In this document: positions 24,319 through 33,001 of the stretch, in pieces | Layout of the letters: every line of letters starts with the position of its first letter | Position numbering within the stretch: position 1 is the stretch's first letter | Source: a virus | Direction: 5' to 3' (one strand) | Length of the DNA stretch: 64,000 bases | Virus record (IMG/VR): IMGVR_UViG_3300028024_000006 | Span: 30,464 to 94,463 of that record | Translations under genes and position numbers: made by a program | The notes under the pieces: model-generated | Seen by the model: the letters and a program-made list of their open reading frames with translations, nothing else | Databases searched by the model: none | Told to the model about the DNA's origin: nothing

Positions 24319-24887
24319 GATTCCCCCGCCTGCCGACTGACACGGATTGCATGCTCGACTTCCTCGCTCAGGATCGAGAACGCCAGAAACGTGCTTTCGC
24401 CGGTCCATAAACCATTTCTCAGCGGCGCACGCGCACGCGTTATGCAGGCTTCGAGTTCATTCGTGCGGTAACGCTTGCTCACGCTATCGTTCGCGATCAT
24501 GTGCTCGACCTGATCGGCCAGCACACCGAAGAAGAAGCGCACGAGTGCGCGTTCGCCGTTCCCGGATGCGACCAGAAAGCCGCCGTAGCGGATCGCTTCC
24601 TGAAGCGTCGGCACGGTGTTCACGAGAACCCGGCGCTTGAGTGCGTGCTGAAACTCCGTATCGCGTATCCGGCGCATGGCATCGCGCAGGCGAGACGAGT
24701 CATATGCCGTGCCATTGCGGTCGCCCGCGAACGTCTGCATGTTTTCGAGCAGCAGGCACACGTCAGCAAATTCAGCCAGCCAGCGATTGGCATCAGCCAT
24801 TTGCAGGCGGTACGATTCGAGCGCGCAGGCGTCGGCGCGCTTCTTCTCGCGTCGGTCGCCCCATGCCTTCAGGGCGCGGCGGATCAT
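24315..24887 (-). CDS. Hypothetical helical protein
   Basis: A 190-residue, almost wholly helical, charged protein starting MIRRALKAWGDRREKKRAD. No motif. Coupled at both ends by ATGA/GTGA overlaps. Confidence 0.55.
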   Translation of the reverse strand: MIRRALKAWGDRREKKRADACALESYRLQMADANRWLAEFADVCLLLENMQTFAGDRNGTAYDSSRLRDAMRRIRDTEFQHALKRRVLVNTVPTLQEAIRYGGFLVASGNGERALVRFFFGVLADQVEHMIANDSVSKRYRTNELEACITRARAPLRNGLWTGESTFLAFSILSEEVEHAIRVSRQAGES

Positions 24888-25330
24888 GCCGGACCCCCGA
24901 CCTTCGCGAGCGCCGCCGCGATCACGCGCCGCCCGTAGGCTTCGAGAATCGCATTGCCGTGGTCGCCGGGCTCGACATTCGCGAGCACGTCTTCGCTCTT
25001 CATCGCGTCATAGATCGCGATCATTTCCGGGCCGGTCATGGCGTTGGCCGCGTCGCGAATATGACGATCGGTCTGCAATGAGCGAATCACGAACAGCGCG
25101 AGCGCATCGGCGTCGGGGAATCCCTCGCTCACGTTGAGCGTCACCCCGCTTTGATCGATGCTCAGGCGCAGCACAACGCCGGGCGCGCCGCCATCGCTAT
25201 AGTTCAGCGTCATTACCACGTCCGGCAGGTCCATCATGGCCGCGTACTTCGCGAGGCTATCGGTCAGTTCCGTTGCGAAGCTGATCGGCGCGGGCTCAGG
25301 CGCGGGCGGCTCGCCCGATACGAATTCCAT
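24884..25330 (-). CDS. Hypothetical protein
   Basis: A 148-residue protein with a Pro-rich N-terminus and an alpha/beta remainder. No known domain. It starts 35 bases inside the upstream gene. Confidence 0.5.
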   Translation of the reverse strand: MEFVSGEPPAPEPAPISFATELTDSLAKYAAMMDLPDVVMTLNYSDGGAPGVVLRLSIDQSGVTLNVSEGFPDADALALFVIRSLQTDRHIRDAANAMTGPEMIAIYDAMKSEDVLANVEPGDHGNAILEAYGRRVIAAALAKVGGPA

Positions 25331-25757
25331 CGGGCACGGACCACGGCTGCACTCGATAGCTTCGCCCCCCGGTGCACGTCTTCCCGCAGCGCTTGCAGGC
25401 GTAATGCCCGACAGGCGACGGCGGGAAGTCGCCCGGCTCGCTTGCGGCCCGGATCATGGAGATGAGGGCAGGCTCCGAGGGGAACAGTACTTCGGGCGCG
25501 ATGACCGGCTGAACCTTGCCCTCAACAATACGCAGCTTGCCGTTAGCCCACGAGTCTTCCATGTCGAGCGAGTCAGGCTTGCCGGTCATAACAGCATGGT
25601 CTTTGACGTCCGCCCAGTTCATGTCGTTACGCGCCCAGTCAACGAGAGCATCGTCGTCCGCCTCTTCGCCGTAGTGCGCCTGATAGGACATGGCGACAGC
25701 TAAAATCGGAATGGCCCACGTCGAGCCGTCCAGTGCTTCGAGTTCGAGATATCTCAT
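25296..25757 (-). CDS. Hypothetical protein with C-terminal CxxC
   Basis: A 153-residue acidic protein. Near its C-terminus, ACKRCGKTC may bind zinc. Overlaps both neighbours. Confidence 0.5.
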   Translation of the reverse strand: MRYLELEALDGSTWAIPILAVAMSYQAHYGEEADDDALVDWARNDMNWADVKDHAVMTGKPDSLDMEDSWANGKLRIVEGKVQPVIAPEVLFPSEPALISMIRAASEPGDFPPSPVGHYACKRCGKTCTGGRSYRVQPWSVPDGIRIGRAARA

Positions 25758-26011
25758 TGCTTCGGCTCCTGAAGTGCGAGGGTCTGTTCAACGGCGCGGC
25801 GGATGCCTTCGAGCAGCATCCGGCGTTCGGGAGTGGTTTCCACGCTCAGGCCGTCTTCGGCAATCGCCTGGATGACGAGCAGGTGATCGGCATCCGCGCC
25901 GAGCACGATGGACGTTTCAATGCCTTTCACAAGGCCCGCGCGCTTGAACAGTCCGCCGAGCGCGTCAGAGGGCGTAGCGTTGCGCGTGATCGGGATAGCC
26001 TTCGTGTTCAT
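25754..26011 (-). CDS. Hypothetical protein
   Basis: An 85-residue protein, mixed alpha/beta, no recognised motif. ATGA overlaps on both sides. Confidence 0.5.
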   Translation of the reverse strand: MNTKAIPITRNATPSDALGGLFKRAGLVKGIETSIVLGADADHLLVIQAIAEDGLSVETTPERRMLLEGIRRAVEQTLALQEPKQ

Positions 26012-26388
26012 GCTGCGAGCCCCTTGGCAGCGTCCTGCACGGCCTGCTGGGCGGCGGCAGCAGTTACGGCATTACGCACGACTTCGAGGCCCACGCCGGG
26101 CGGCAGGAGCACCACGCGCGGCATGGCGACGCCATTCGCAGCCGTATCCTTCGCGAACACGTCGCGCAGGACATCGGAGTACTTCTTGAAAATGTCATAC
26201 GACGTGTCCGGTGAAGAGATGAACGCGACCGTATTGCCGTCAGCGGCATGCACCTTCACGGCGGCGAGCACCTGTTCAAGCGTGGTGGCGACCGTATCGA
26301 CGGTTTCGACTGCGACTTCGGCCTTCTTCTGGCCGGTGATCGCGAGCGCGGCCTTGACGGCAGCGAGGATGGCGTGGATGGCTTTCAT
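26008..26388 (-). CDS. Hypothetical Ala/Val-rich protein
   Basis: A 126-residue protein starting at ATG 26388 behind AGGAACCC. Helical and Ala-rich at both ends. No motif recognised. Confidence 0.5.
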   Translation of the reverse strand: MKAIHAILAAVKAALAITGQKKAEVAVETVDTVATTLEQVLAAVKVHAADGNTVAFISSPDTSYDIFKKYSDVLRDVFAKDTAANGVAMPRVVLLPPGVGLEVVRNAVTAAAAQQAVQDAAKGLAA

Positions 26389-26397
26389 GGGTTCCTG

Positions 26398-26769
26398 TTA
26401 CGGTTGACTTGCGGTGGCCTTCGCTTCGGCCTTCTTTGCCTCACGGCGAGCCCTGCTTTTCGCTTTGAGCTTTTCCTGATTGCGCATGTAGTACTCGCGC
26501 TTCTTTTCGAGAATCGCGGCCCGGTTGCGCTTGTAATGCCGCCGTACTGCTTCACTCACGACGGCCCGATATCCAGCCGGGTCGCGCTCCTGCGCCTTGG
26601 CGGCGTGCTTCTCCTTGTAGGCCGGTGCGCACTCGACGCATGTCCCATTCAGGTGACGCTTTGCTACATGGCCGCGCTTGCACGCCCGGCCCGTGAAATA
26701 GAACTTCAGGTCGCGCGCTTTTGCGTCAGCACGGCTGATTATTTCGTGTGTTTCTTCAGGGAGTGACAT
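26398..26769 (-). CDS. Zinc-finger nuclease-like protein (CxxGH...CxxC)
   Basis: A 123-residue protein whose ATG at 26769 directly follows CTTAGGAAAACGC, used here as the ribosome-binding region. ACKRGHVAKRHLNGTCVEC gives a CxxGH...CxxC zinc motif found in endonuclease VII/HNH-like phage proteins, followed by a long basic helix rich in Lys/Arg. It may bind or cut DNA. Sits immediately after the large terminase gene. Confidence 0.6.
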   Translation of the reverse strand: MSLPEETHEIISRADAKARDLKFYFTGRACKRGHVAKRHLNGTCVECAPAYKEKHAAKAQERDPAGYRAVVSEAVRRHYKRNRAAILEKKREYYMRNQEKLKAKSRARREAKKAEAKATASQP

Positions 26770-26777
26770 GCGTTTTC

Positions 26778-28313
26778 CTAAGCGTTTTCGCCCAATTCTT
26801 CGAGCATCTTCCGGCGCGTCTCGTCCATATCGGAGCCGCCGACGACGGGCGCGGATGCATCGCCCGATACCGAGTAGTGCGCGCTTTCGAGGAACGGGAA
26901 CGAGCACGAATCCCATATGTCCGGCGACGGGATGCCCTCTGTTTTCATGTCCTCTTTTTTCATAATCACGCGACGGCCTTTCTCGTCGTAGTGGTAGGGG
27001 ATTCGCGAACCTTGTAGAACCAGACGCTTGAGAAAACCGGGCTCAATGTCGGCGTCAATGCCGAAGCGGCCCGTCTCGACCGCACGGGCGATGCCGCACA
27101 TGGCCTGCGCACGCTGGTTTAGATAACGCTCCTTGTATTCACGGGCGAAGTTGGGCGCACCCCACTTGACCTTGATGTAGTTAGAAAAGCCGTCGAGATC
27201 GAGTTGCTTGCACACGACGAGGCCCAAGCCCAGCGCGTCGATGATCGGCGTGCTGTTGTCGTGCTCGCCCCACTGGTGCAGGACGTGCCCGTGTACCTGC
27301 GCGGGGTCGATGCCGCCCGACGCGAGAATGACTTTCTTCAGTTGCACGCGGCGCGGGTCTTCGCCGTACTCGCCCATGCCGGTGACCTGCATACCGACCA
27401 TGACCGTTTCATCGCGCCAGCCACCGCCGCCGATATCGAGCGGCAGCATCCAGCCCCATGCGTCTTCCGGTGCGATAACGGTCTTGCCGATGCACCTGCG
27501 GATCGCTTCGGGGCCAAGCAGGTACTTCGAACTGTTCTCAGGGAACCGGCCCTGCACCTTGATCGCGTACTCTTCAGCGGTGTACTGCGCGCGCTTTTCC
27601 GCGATGAACGCCGCCGAGACAATCGGGGAGAACTCGCTGTTGAATACCAGGGCGTTCCACGCGCCGCCCTCTTCCGCCGACAACGCATGGTGCGTATCGA
27701 AGAAAAAGCCCGTGTTGCGGGTCGGCTGTGACGCGAGCGCCATGCGGTTGCGCGAGTCGGTCAGCGAGCCCGTGATAACGGCGAAGTTCGGGTCAGGGAT
27801 GCCGCTTGCCTCGTCGGCGAGCCATAGCAGCCAGTCGCGGTGGGTGCCTGCGAGGTTTTCCGGGGAGCCGCGCGGGGCCGACTTCGCCACGCAGAACCAG
27901 TTCAGCTTGAATCCCTTGACGAATACCTTCTCGGATTCAATCTCGAAGTACTGGCGAATCCAGCCCTGCGGCCCGTCGGCGACCTTCTGCGAGAGGTCGG
28001 CGAATTCCTTCCATATGCCGTCATGCACCGTCTTGAGCTTCGGCGCAGTAATGAACGTGTTCGAGAGCTTGAAACAGAGTAGATGCCAAAACGCGATGAT
28101 CGCGAAGCCTGACGTCTTACCCGTACCGTGGCCGGACGATGCCGACGTGCGCGAGCCGGGCGGCGAGACACTATCGAATAGCTCGATCTGCTGATGCGTG
28201 GGCGACTCCAGTCCGCACACTTCAATAGCGAAGCGCGTAATGTCGAACGCATACCGTTGGACGAATCCAAGGTAGCGCCCGTCATCAACCAGCGTGCGGA
28301 CCTTGTTCGCCAT
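26778..28313 (-). CDS. terL: Terminase large subunit
   Basis: A 511-residue packaging motor. Walker A is GHGTGKTSG near residue 60, Walker B with catalytic glutamate is WLLWLADEASG near residue 168, and a C-terminal nuclease region includes LPLDIGGGGWRDET, whose Asp is typical of the RNase H-like fold. It overlaps the small subunit stop by one base (TAATG). The length is normal for the family. Confidence 0.92.
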   Translation of the reverse strand: MANKVRTLVDDGRYLGFVQRYAFDITRFAIEVCGLESPTHQQIELFDSVSPPGSRTSASSGHGTGKTSGFAIIAFWHLLCFKLSNTFITAPKLKTVHDGIWKEFADLSQKVADGPQGWIRQYFEIESEKVFVKGFKLNWFCVAKSAPRGSPENLAGTHRDWLLWLADEASGIPDPNFAVITGSLTDSRNRMALASQPTRNTGFFFDTHHALSAEEGGAWNALVFNSEFSPIVSAAFIAEKRAQYTAEEYAIKVQGRFPENSSKYLLGPEAIRRCIGKTVIAPEDAWGWMLPLDIGGGGWRDETVMVGMQVTGMGEYGEDPRRVQLKKVILASGGIDPAQVHGHVLHQWGEHDNSTPIIDALGLGLVVCKQLDLDGFSNYIKVKWGAPNFAREYKERYLNQRAQAMCGIARAVETGRFGIDADIEPGFLKRLVLQGSRIPYHYDEKGRRVIMKKEDMKTEGIPSPDIWDSCSFPFLESAHYSVSGDASAPVVGGSDMDETRRKMLEELGENA

Positions 28314-29161
28314 TACTCAGCGTCGTCCGGCTTCACCTGCCCTGCCGTGCCCGGAACAATGCCGGTGAGCTTGCGCGTGAGTGCCGCCTGTTTCGCCGCC
28401 GCCGCCGCACGAATACCTTGCTCGTAAATGTCATCGAGCTTGGCGTTATCGGTGGTTGTGATATCCGCCACAACGGTCTGTTCGATCTGATCCTTCCACC
28501 CGGCGATATTCTTCAGCGCAAAGTTGACGACACGCGGCTCGTAAGTGCCTTCCAGTCCACCCTCCGTTAGGAGAGCAGTCTGAAGGTCTTTCGCGCGCGT
28601 ATACGTGTATAAAAATTCGGGGTGTACCGGGGTGCCGTCTTCATTCTTTTCCTCTGCCCAGTTGCTCAGGGTGAGGCGCGTTACCCCGATCTTCGAGGCG
28701 AAACGTTCGAGCGTCGGGAACTTGTTCTTCACGACGATGGTTTCGAGGATCGGCTGGCCGTCCTTGTCCACGATGGTATTGCCGTCCTTGTCCTTACGGG
28801 CGGTCTGTTCAGTGCGTTCGGTTTCGATGTTGAAGTAGGCGATCATCTGCGGGATGAAGTCGTCCGAGTACTTGGTCGGGCGTCCTACTGCGCGCTTGGC
28901 TTCCCCTACGAGGTCCGTAACAGACTGGCCTGCGGATGCAGTGGCCTTTGCCTTGTCCTGTGCGGTCGTCTTGCCTTTCCCCTTGGGCGCGGCCTTCTTT
29001 GCTGGTACAGGCGTCTTTGCCGCGACCTTGCGCGCCGCCGTTTTCTTCACGGCGGGTTGCTTGGGTGCGGCTTTCTTCGCGGCATGCTTCGGCACAGGTT
29101 TGCGTGCGGGCTTGGGCGCGGTCTTCCGGGCGGGCTTCTTCGGCGGTTGCTTGTCGGTCAT
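28313..29161 (-). CDS. terS: Terminase small subunit with histone H1-like N-terminal tail
   Basis: A 282-residue protein. Residues about 92-220 hold GRPTKYSDDF, FPTLERFASKIGVTRLTLSNW and HPEFLYTYTRAKDLQ, the pattern of P22 gp3-type DNA-packaging proteins that recognise the pac site. Residues 1-90 are a Lys/Ala/Pro-rich tail with repeated PAKKAAPK-like units, similar to histone H1 C-terminal tails, probably disordered and DNA-binding. GGTAGGGAGAGGG precedes the ATG. The late-leader motif lies 60-68 bases upstream. Confidence 0.8.
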   Translation of the reverse strand: MTDKQPPKKPARKTAPKPARKPVPKHAAKKAAPKQPAVKKTAARKVAAKTPVPAKKAAPKGKGKTTAQDKAKATASAGQSVTDLVGEAKRAVGRPTKYSDDFIPQMIAYFNIETERTEQTARKDKDGNTIVDKDGQPILETIVVKNKFPTLERFASKIGVTRLTLSNWAEEKNEDGTPVHPEFLYTYTRAKDLQTALLTEGGLEGTYEPRVVNFALKNIAGWKDQIEQTVVADITTTDNAKLDDIYEQGIRAAAAAKQAALTRKLTGIVPGTAGQVKPDDAE

Positions 29162-29220
29162 GGCGTGTGTTCCCTCTCCCTACCGATGGTGAATGACACC
29201 GGCAGGGGTTCGAGCTTCGG

Positions 29221-29229
29221 TTTTCCTAG
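29221..29229 (-). promoter_or_regulatory. Late-leader motif upstream of terminase (CTAGGAAAA)
   Basis: Reads CTAGGAAAACCG on the minus strand, 68 bases before the small terminase start. It matches the leaders of capsid, tail tube and fibre genes. Confidence 0.5.
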
Positions 29230-29238
29230 TGGGATGGG

Positions 29239-29391
29239 TTACAGCGGGGCGTGGCTTGCGAGCAATCCGCCGACGGTGAACGTCATTGCGATGGTGGCGA
29301 GGGTCCACCATGCGCGGTGGGGAATGTAGGCTGGCACGGTCACGAGCAGCATGCCGAGCCCGATTCCCAAGAACAGGAATAACGCGGTCAT
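29239..29391 (-). CDS. Small membrane protein (50 aa), two spans
   Basis: ATG 29391 overlaps the upstream stop (ATGA). The sequence begins MTALFLFLGIGLGMLLVTVP and contains a second hydrophobic stretch after a WW turn. With its neighbour it forms a pair of tiny membrane proteins, a holin-like arrangement; function not shown. Confidence 0.5.
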   Translation of the reverse strand: MTALFLFLGIGLGMLLVTVPAYIPHRAWWTLATIAMTFTVGGLLASHAPL

Positions 29392-29504
29392 AGCCCTGCC
29401 CTGATTGCGAACACACAGAGCGAGATAGCCAGCACGGCAGACATGCCGCCCATGATCGACGCCGACGCCACGAGAATGAACGGATCATCGAGCCAGTGAT
29501 TCAT
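29388..29504 (-). CDS. Small membrane protein (38 aa), one span
   Basis: Starts MNHWLDDPFILVASASIMGG and continues as one hydrophobic span. Its TGA overlaps the next ATG. Too short for family assignment; coupling with the neighbouring membrane protein supports a real gene pair. Confidence 0.45.
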   Translation of the reverse strand: MNHWLDDPFILVASASIMGGMSAVLAISLCVFAIRAGL

Positions 29505-29533
29505 GCGCGCGAGTACACGCCGGGATATAGCGA

Positions 29534-30328
29534 TCACAGGTCGAGCCCCAGTTCGCGTTGCGAATAGCGGTCGGTCAGGTAGTCAATCGGCGGGAGCGTG
29601 CCGCGCTTGACTTCATCCATGTACGATTCGATGCCCCGGAACTTCTTCAGCTTCAGGCGCAGCGGTGCGACGTCGGTCGCGAGGCGTTGCAGCGCAGCGA
29701 GAACAGGCGCGCCGCCCGGCACGTCTTCGAACGCTGCGTGCGCGGAGAACTTCTCGAAGCGCGCCGCCGCGTTGTCTACCGACGTGAGCACGCGCTCCAG
29801 TTCATCGGCCACCGGTTGCGTTTCATGTGCGGTGCGGATCAATGCCGTCGTGATCTGCGCGACGAGCCCGCCGACGATGCCCTCAGTCGTGCGCAGCAGC
29901 GCGTATTCGTGGACGACCTTCGAATCCGGCTCCATGTTCGGCGACAGACCGAGCAGCCAGTCCACCGAAACGCCATAGACTTCGGCGGCCTGCTTGAGAA
30001 AGCGCCAGTCGTTCGGCGTCTTGCGCTCGCCGGACTCGATCTGACTGAGTTGCGAGCTATTCGAGTAGCCGAATTTTTCCGCCGCTTCGACTGCGAGCAT
30101 CCCCTGCATGACGCGGGCCTGAATCAGCTTGTAGCGCAGGTCTTCCAGTTCGCCGGGCAGGTTGCGATTACGCTTGAAGCGCGTGAGCGCCTGTTTAACG
30201 AACAGGTCGCGCTGTGTGTCGGTCATGGCCGCGCGCGTCTCCTTACCCGTGAGGGGCGGCTCCTTGCGCTGGCGGGTCGTGCCGAAGGTCTTCGACAGAG
30301 AACGGGCTTTTCTTGATGTTTTGGTCAC
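29534..30328 (-). CDS. XRE-family HTH regulator
   Basis: A 264-residue protein with GTG start directly after the upstream stop. A basic 35-residue N-terminus is followed by an XRE helix-turn-helix at about residues 65-130 (MLAVEAAEKFGYSNSSQLSQIE and SVDWLLGL). The C-terminal half is helical with no peptidase signature. It may regulate this operon; an internal ATG at residue 35 could be the true start. Confidence 0.7.
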   Translation of the reverse strand: MTKTSRKARSLSKTFGTTRQRKEPPLTGKETRAAMTDTQRDLFVKQALTRFKRNRNLPGELEDLRYKLIQARVMQGMLAVEAAEKFGYSNSSQLSQIESGERKTPNDWRFLKQAAEVYGVSVDWLLGLSPNMEPDSKVVHEYALLRTTEGIVGGLVAQITTALIRTAHETQPVADELERVLTSVDNAAARFEKFSAHAAFEDVPGGAPVLAALQRLATDVAPLRLKLKKFRGIESYMDEVKRGTLPPIDYLTDRYSQRELGLDL

Positions 30329-30781
30329 TCAGAACCCCACGATACGATTGACTACAGCGTCGAGGTCCGCCCGCGTGTAGCGCGTGAGAACCTTTTGCAG
30401 CAGCACGTTCGCCACTGCGTTGTAAAGCGATTCAAATTCGTCTTGGTCCATGCTGGCGAAGCTGATCGACTTCGGGCGCAGGCGTGCCGTGCCGTCGAGA
30501 CGCATGGTCGCGATGAAGTACCCAGCCATGATCGTGACGTCATCGCGGAACGCGTCGAAGTTCTTTTCAATGGCATGACCCTTGTATTCGGCGACGGGTT
30601 CGAACGCCTGAAAGCCCACGGTCACGAGCGCGAAGAATTTGCGGTGAAAGCGTGGCGAGCGCACGCGGGACAGCTTGCAGCGCACCACCGTATCCGTCGG
30701 CCAGTGCTTCAGCATGTCCGCCTGACCTTCGTCCATTGCGCAGAGCGCGCCGCCCGGCAGTTTCGTAAGCAGAATTTCCAT
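30329..30781 (-). CDS. DUF1367 family phage protein
   Basis: A 150-residue protein starting at ATG 30781 on the final base of the upstream stop. LPGGALCAMDEGQADMLKHW followed by RSPRFHRKFFALVTVGFQ is the DUF1367 signature seen in lambdoid and Burkholderia phages next to recombination/nin genes. Role unknown. Confidence 0.8.
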   Translation of the reverse strand: MEILLTKLPGGALCAMDEGQADMLKHWPTDTVVRCKLSRVRSPRFHRKFFALVTVGFQAFEPVAEYKGHAIEKNFDAFRDDVTIMAGYFIATMRLDGTARLRPKSISFASMDQDEFESLYNAVANVLLQKVLTRYTRADLDAVVNRIVGF

Positions 30782-31491
30782 CAGAGCAAAAACCCCTTTT
30801 CCTGCATGAACTTCAGTGGGTCTTTCGTCGCCTTTTTCATGTTGCAGGGGAAGCACAGCAGTTGCAGGTTCGTCCGGTGATTGCTTCCACCGTTCTTCAA
30901 TGCGATGACGTGATCGACGTTGTATCTGCGCCGGATACAAACGCGACAGGCGGCGCACTTTCCGCGTTGCAGAAGAAACAGGCGACGCACGTCTTCCGCC
31001 GTGTATCGACCGCCTGCCTGGCGCTTGCGAGCACGGCGCGCGGCTGCATGGGCGCGGGCTGCTTCCGGGTTGGCTTCGTGCCAGCGCTTGATCGCGGCGC
31101 GCATGCGTTCAGGGTTTCGGCGATTCCACTCGACCCACCTGGCGATTTCCTTGTCACGGTTCCGCGCGCTGTGTACGCGGTTCAATTCGCGAACCTTTTC
31201 CGGGTTCCTAGCCTTGTAAGTGGCCACGCATGCGCGGATTTCGTCGCCCTTTTCGGCATAGCGCTGAGCGTCATACGCCGTCTTCTTTTCGGTGAATTCC
31301 GGGCGCGCACGGTATTCCAACTGTTGCGCCTTGATTGCTTCCTTGTTCTTCGCGCGATACGCGGCTTGATAGACCCGCTCACATTCTTTGCAGCGCGAGC
31401 TCAAGCCGTCCTTATAGGTTTTCTTCTTTGAGAAGCATTCGAGCCGCAGGTCGAGCTTGCACGCGGTGCATTGTTTCGTGTTCATACTCAC
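30781..31491 (-). CDS. HNH endonuclease with N-terminal zinc ribbon
   Basis: A 236-residue protein; GTG 31491 (GTGA overlap) or ATG 31485 may start it. The N-terminus has CTACKLDLR...SRCKECERVY, a zinc ribbon. A long basic coiled region follows. The C-terminus has KCAACRVC, YNVDHVIALKNGGSNHRTN and LLCFPCNMKK, a complete HNH motif. The ribbon is shared with the 64-residue neighbour. Confidence 0.85.
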   Translation of the reverse strand: MSMNTKQCTACKLDLRLECFSKKKTYKDGLSSRCKECERVYQAAYRAKNKEAIKAQQLEYRARPEFTEKKTAYDAQRYAEKGDEIRACVATYKARNPEKVRELNRVHSARNRDKEIARWVEWNRRNPERMRAAIKRWHEANPEAARAHAAARRARKRQAGGRYTAEDVRRLFLLQRGKCAACRVCIRRRYNVDHVIALKNGGSNHRTNLQLLCFPCNMKKATKDPLKFMQEKGFLL

Positions 31492-31682
31492 GCCCCGTTG
31501 CCATCAGGTTGCGCCAGGCGCGCCGCCGCTTTGGCCTTGCGCGCCTGGTAACGGTTGCACTGGCAGAACTTGCATTCCGGTTGCAGGCCGTCCTTACGCG
31601 TGCGGTGTTTCGAAAAGAACTTGCGTTTGCGCTCGATCCCGCACTTCGGGCAGAGCTTCATTTCGTCCGGGATCACGTTCAT
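31488..31682 (-). CDS. Stand-alone zinc ribbon protein
   Basis: A 64-residue protein with CPKCG and CKFCQ pairs and the string FFSKHRTRKDGLQPEC, paralogous to the N-terminal ribbon of the adjacent HNH gene (FSKKKTYKDGLSSRC). It could be a partial duplication of that gene. Confidence 0.65.
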   Translation of the reverse strand: MNVIPDEMKLCPKCGIERKRKFFSKHRTRKDGLQPECKFCQCNRYQARKAKAAARLAQPDGNGA

Positions 31683-32131
31683 ACCTCGCGAATTACGATG
31701 CCGTGAACGCTTGCCATCAAGTGCTTGCGGTCGCGGTACTGCGGAGTCTGGAAACCTTTCGCGTCTTCAACGATGGTTTCGCCTGTCTCGACGTCCACAT
31801 AGACGAAGTCAGCCACGTATCGCATGGCAGGCTTCTTACGCTTCTCGCCGAGGTCTACCTTGGGAGCCAGCTCGAACGGAACCTGCCGTTGCAGGTCACG
31901 AATCAGCCCCAGTTGTTGACGCTGCACGAGCTTCAGCCAGTGACGAAGCTCACGCTTCGAGTCGAACTTCATGCCGTCGTGATAGACCTTCTCGTTGCCG
32001 AACTTGCCCTTTCCCTTCACCGGCATATTCGTCACCGCGCTGCCCTCGCGTTTCGCAACGTGAATGGCGTACTCGATTTCGGTCATGCGCCGATGGGCGC
32101 GCTTGCGGGACTTTTGGGCGTAACTGCGCAT
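31679..32131 (-). CDS. DUF1064 PDDEXK-like nuclease
   Basis: A 150-residue protein; ATG 32131 has AAGGG seven bases upstream, while a GTG at 32161 lacks one. KFGNEKVYHDGMKFDSKREL, ADFVYVDVETG and VEDAKGFQT supply the Glu, Asp and D-x-K of a PDDEXK-type core. The family is used by phages in place of Holliday-junction resolvases or other nucleases. Confidence 0.75.
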   Translation of the reverse strand: MRSYAQKSRKRAHRRMTEIEYAIHVAKREGSAVTNMPVKGKGKFGNEKVYHDGMKFDSKRELRHWLKLVQRQQLGLIRDLQRQVPFELAPKVDLGEKRKKPAMRYVADFVYVDVETGETIVEDAKGFQTPQYRDRKHLMASVHGIVIREV

Positions 32132-32170
32132 CGAGTGGCCCTTAACAGAGGTTTTCTTCACCGACGTAAG

Positions 32171-32220
32171 AATATCAGTTTCCCTTTATTTTAGGAAAAC
32201 AAACCCCGCTATTTAATTAC
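32171..32220 (-). promoter_or_regulatory. AT-rich leader with putative operator and inverted repeat
   Basis: On the minus strand the sequence contains AAAGGGAAACTGATATT (32171-32187), sharing AGGGAAACTGAT with sites beside the Cro-like promoter and the recombination-operon promoter. It also contains TAGGAAAA and TTTTCCTA as inverted arms around an AT-rich spacer. It lies between 32131 and 32233 and probably holds the promoter for the 31.7-kb genes. Confidence 0.5.
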
Positions 32221-32232
32221 TTTTCCTATATC

Positions 32233-32457
32233 TCAGGGCAAAAAAAGGGAGGCTCGGTATTCTTTCCAGCGGGCGTGCTCTTCTTTCACCAGTTCATGCA
32301 GTCGGTCACGGGCAGCATCGCCGCGCTTCTCGCGCACCGCTGCGAACGCCTGCGCCTGACGATGCAGCGGCATGAGCGCGATAAGCCGGACCTGACAGCA
32401 GCGCCGGGTTGAGTTGTAGACGCCTGCGTACGTCAGGCAGTGTTCGCAGAGGGTCAT
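32233..32457 (-). CDS. Small Cys-rich protein
   Basis: A 74-residue protein beginning MTLCEHCLTYAG with a later CC pair, followed by a helical charged tail. ATGA overlap with the upstream gene. Function unknown. Confidence 0.5.
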   Translation of the reverse strand: MTLCEHCLTYAGVYNSTRRCCQVRLIALMPLHRQAQAFAAVREKRGDAARDRLHELVKEEHARWKEYRASLFLP

Positions 32458-32579
32458 TGGAGGCTACGCCGCCGCGATGCAAACGCCGCTGCGATGCCCG
32501 GCACGATCACTTCGAACAGGATTGCCGCTGCGCAGAAGCCGCCCACAGCCCCGATTACCATGTTCCCAATGAATCCCAT
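32454..32579 (-). CDS. Small membrane protein (41 aa)
   Basis: ATG 32579 overlaps the upstream stop by one base, and its TGA overlaps the next ATG. A single hydrophobic Gly/Ala-rich segment is followed by ASRRRS. Likely an inner-membrane peptide. Confidence 0.5.
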   Translation of the reverse strand: MGFIGNMVIGAVGGFCAAAILFEVIVPGIAAAFASRRRSLQ

Positions 32580-33001
32580 TACGCAGCCTCCTGCATCGGT
32601 TGTGCGACGGCTTGCGATGGCGTCACGACGAAGCCCGCGCGCGACACGAACACTTCGCAGTCGGTTCGCGTGAGTCCACGGTCGGCGAGCACAGACAGCA
32701 CCGGCACGCCGTCATGCGCGGCCATGAACGCGTCATAGCGGCCTTGCTCTTCGACCGGCACACCGATCACATGCACGTCGCCATGCAGGCGGTACAGTTC
32801 GGCCTTGCAGGGGCTTGCGGCGACCGCGGGCATATCGAGCCAGCCGAGGGCGGCTTCGAGATAGGCCGTATCGATCCTCTTGTCGACCACCACCACGAGC
32901 GGCAGCGGGTCAGCTTCGCACCTGTTCTCACGAATCGCGAGCTTGGTTGCAGCGAGGGAAGCCGGGTCTTGCGTAAGCCAACATACGATACGACGGGTCA
33001 C
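32579..33001 (-). CDS. Hypothetical alpha/beta protein
   Basis: A 140-residue protein starting with GTG 33001, six bases after GGAG of CTAGGAGAACGACC. The N-terminus RRIVCWLTQDPASLAATKLAI has the strand-loop-helix shape of ATP-pyrophosphatase/PAPS-reductase-like proteins, but the SGGxxS loop is not conserved, so any nucleotide-binding role is doubtful. Confidence 0.5.
   Translation of the reverse strand: MTRRIVCWLTQDPASLAATKLAIRENRCEADPLPLVVVVDKRIDTAYLEAALGWLDMPAVAASPCKAELYRLHGDVHVIGVPVEEQGRYDAFMAAHDGVPVLSVLADRGLTRTDCEVFVSRAGFVVTPSQAVAQPMQEAA

Noticed and set aside
32579-33001. PAPS reductase/ATP-pyrophosphatase
   Set aside because: The fold outline fits weakly but the SGGxxS phosphate loop is absent.
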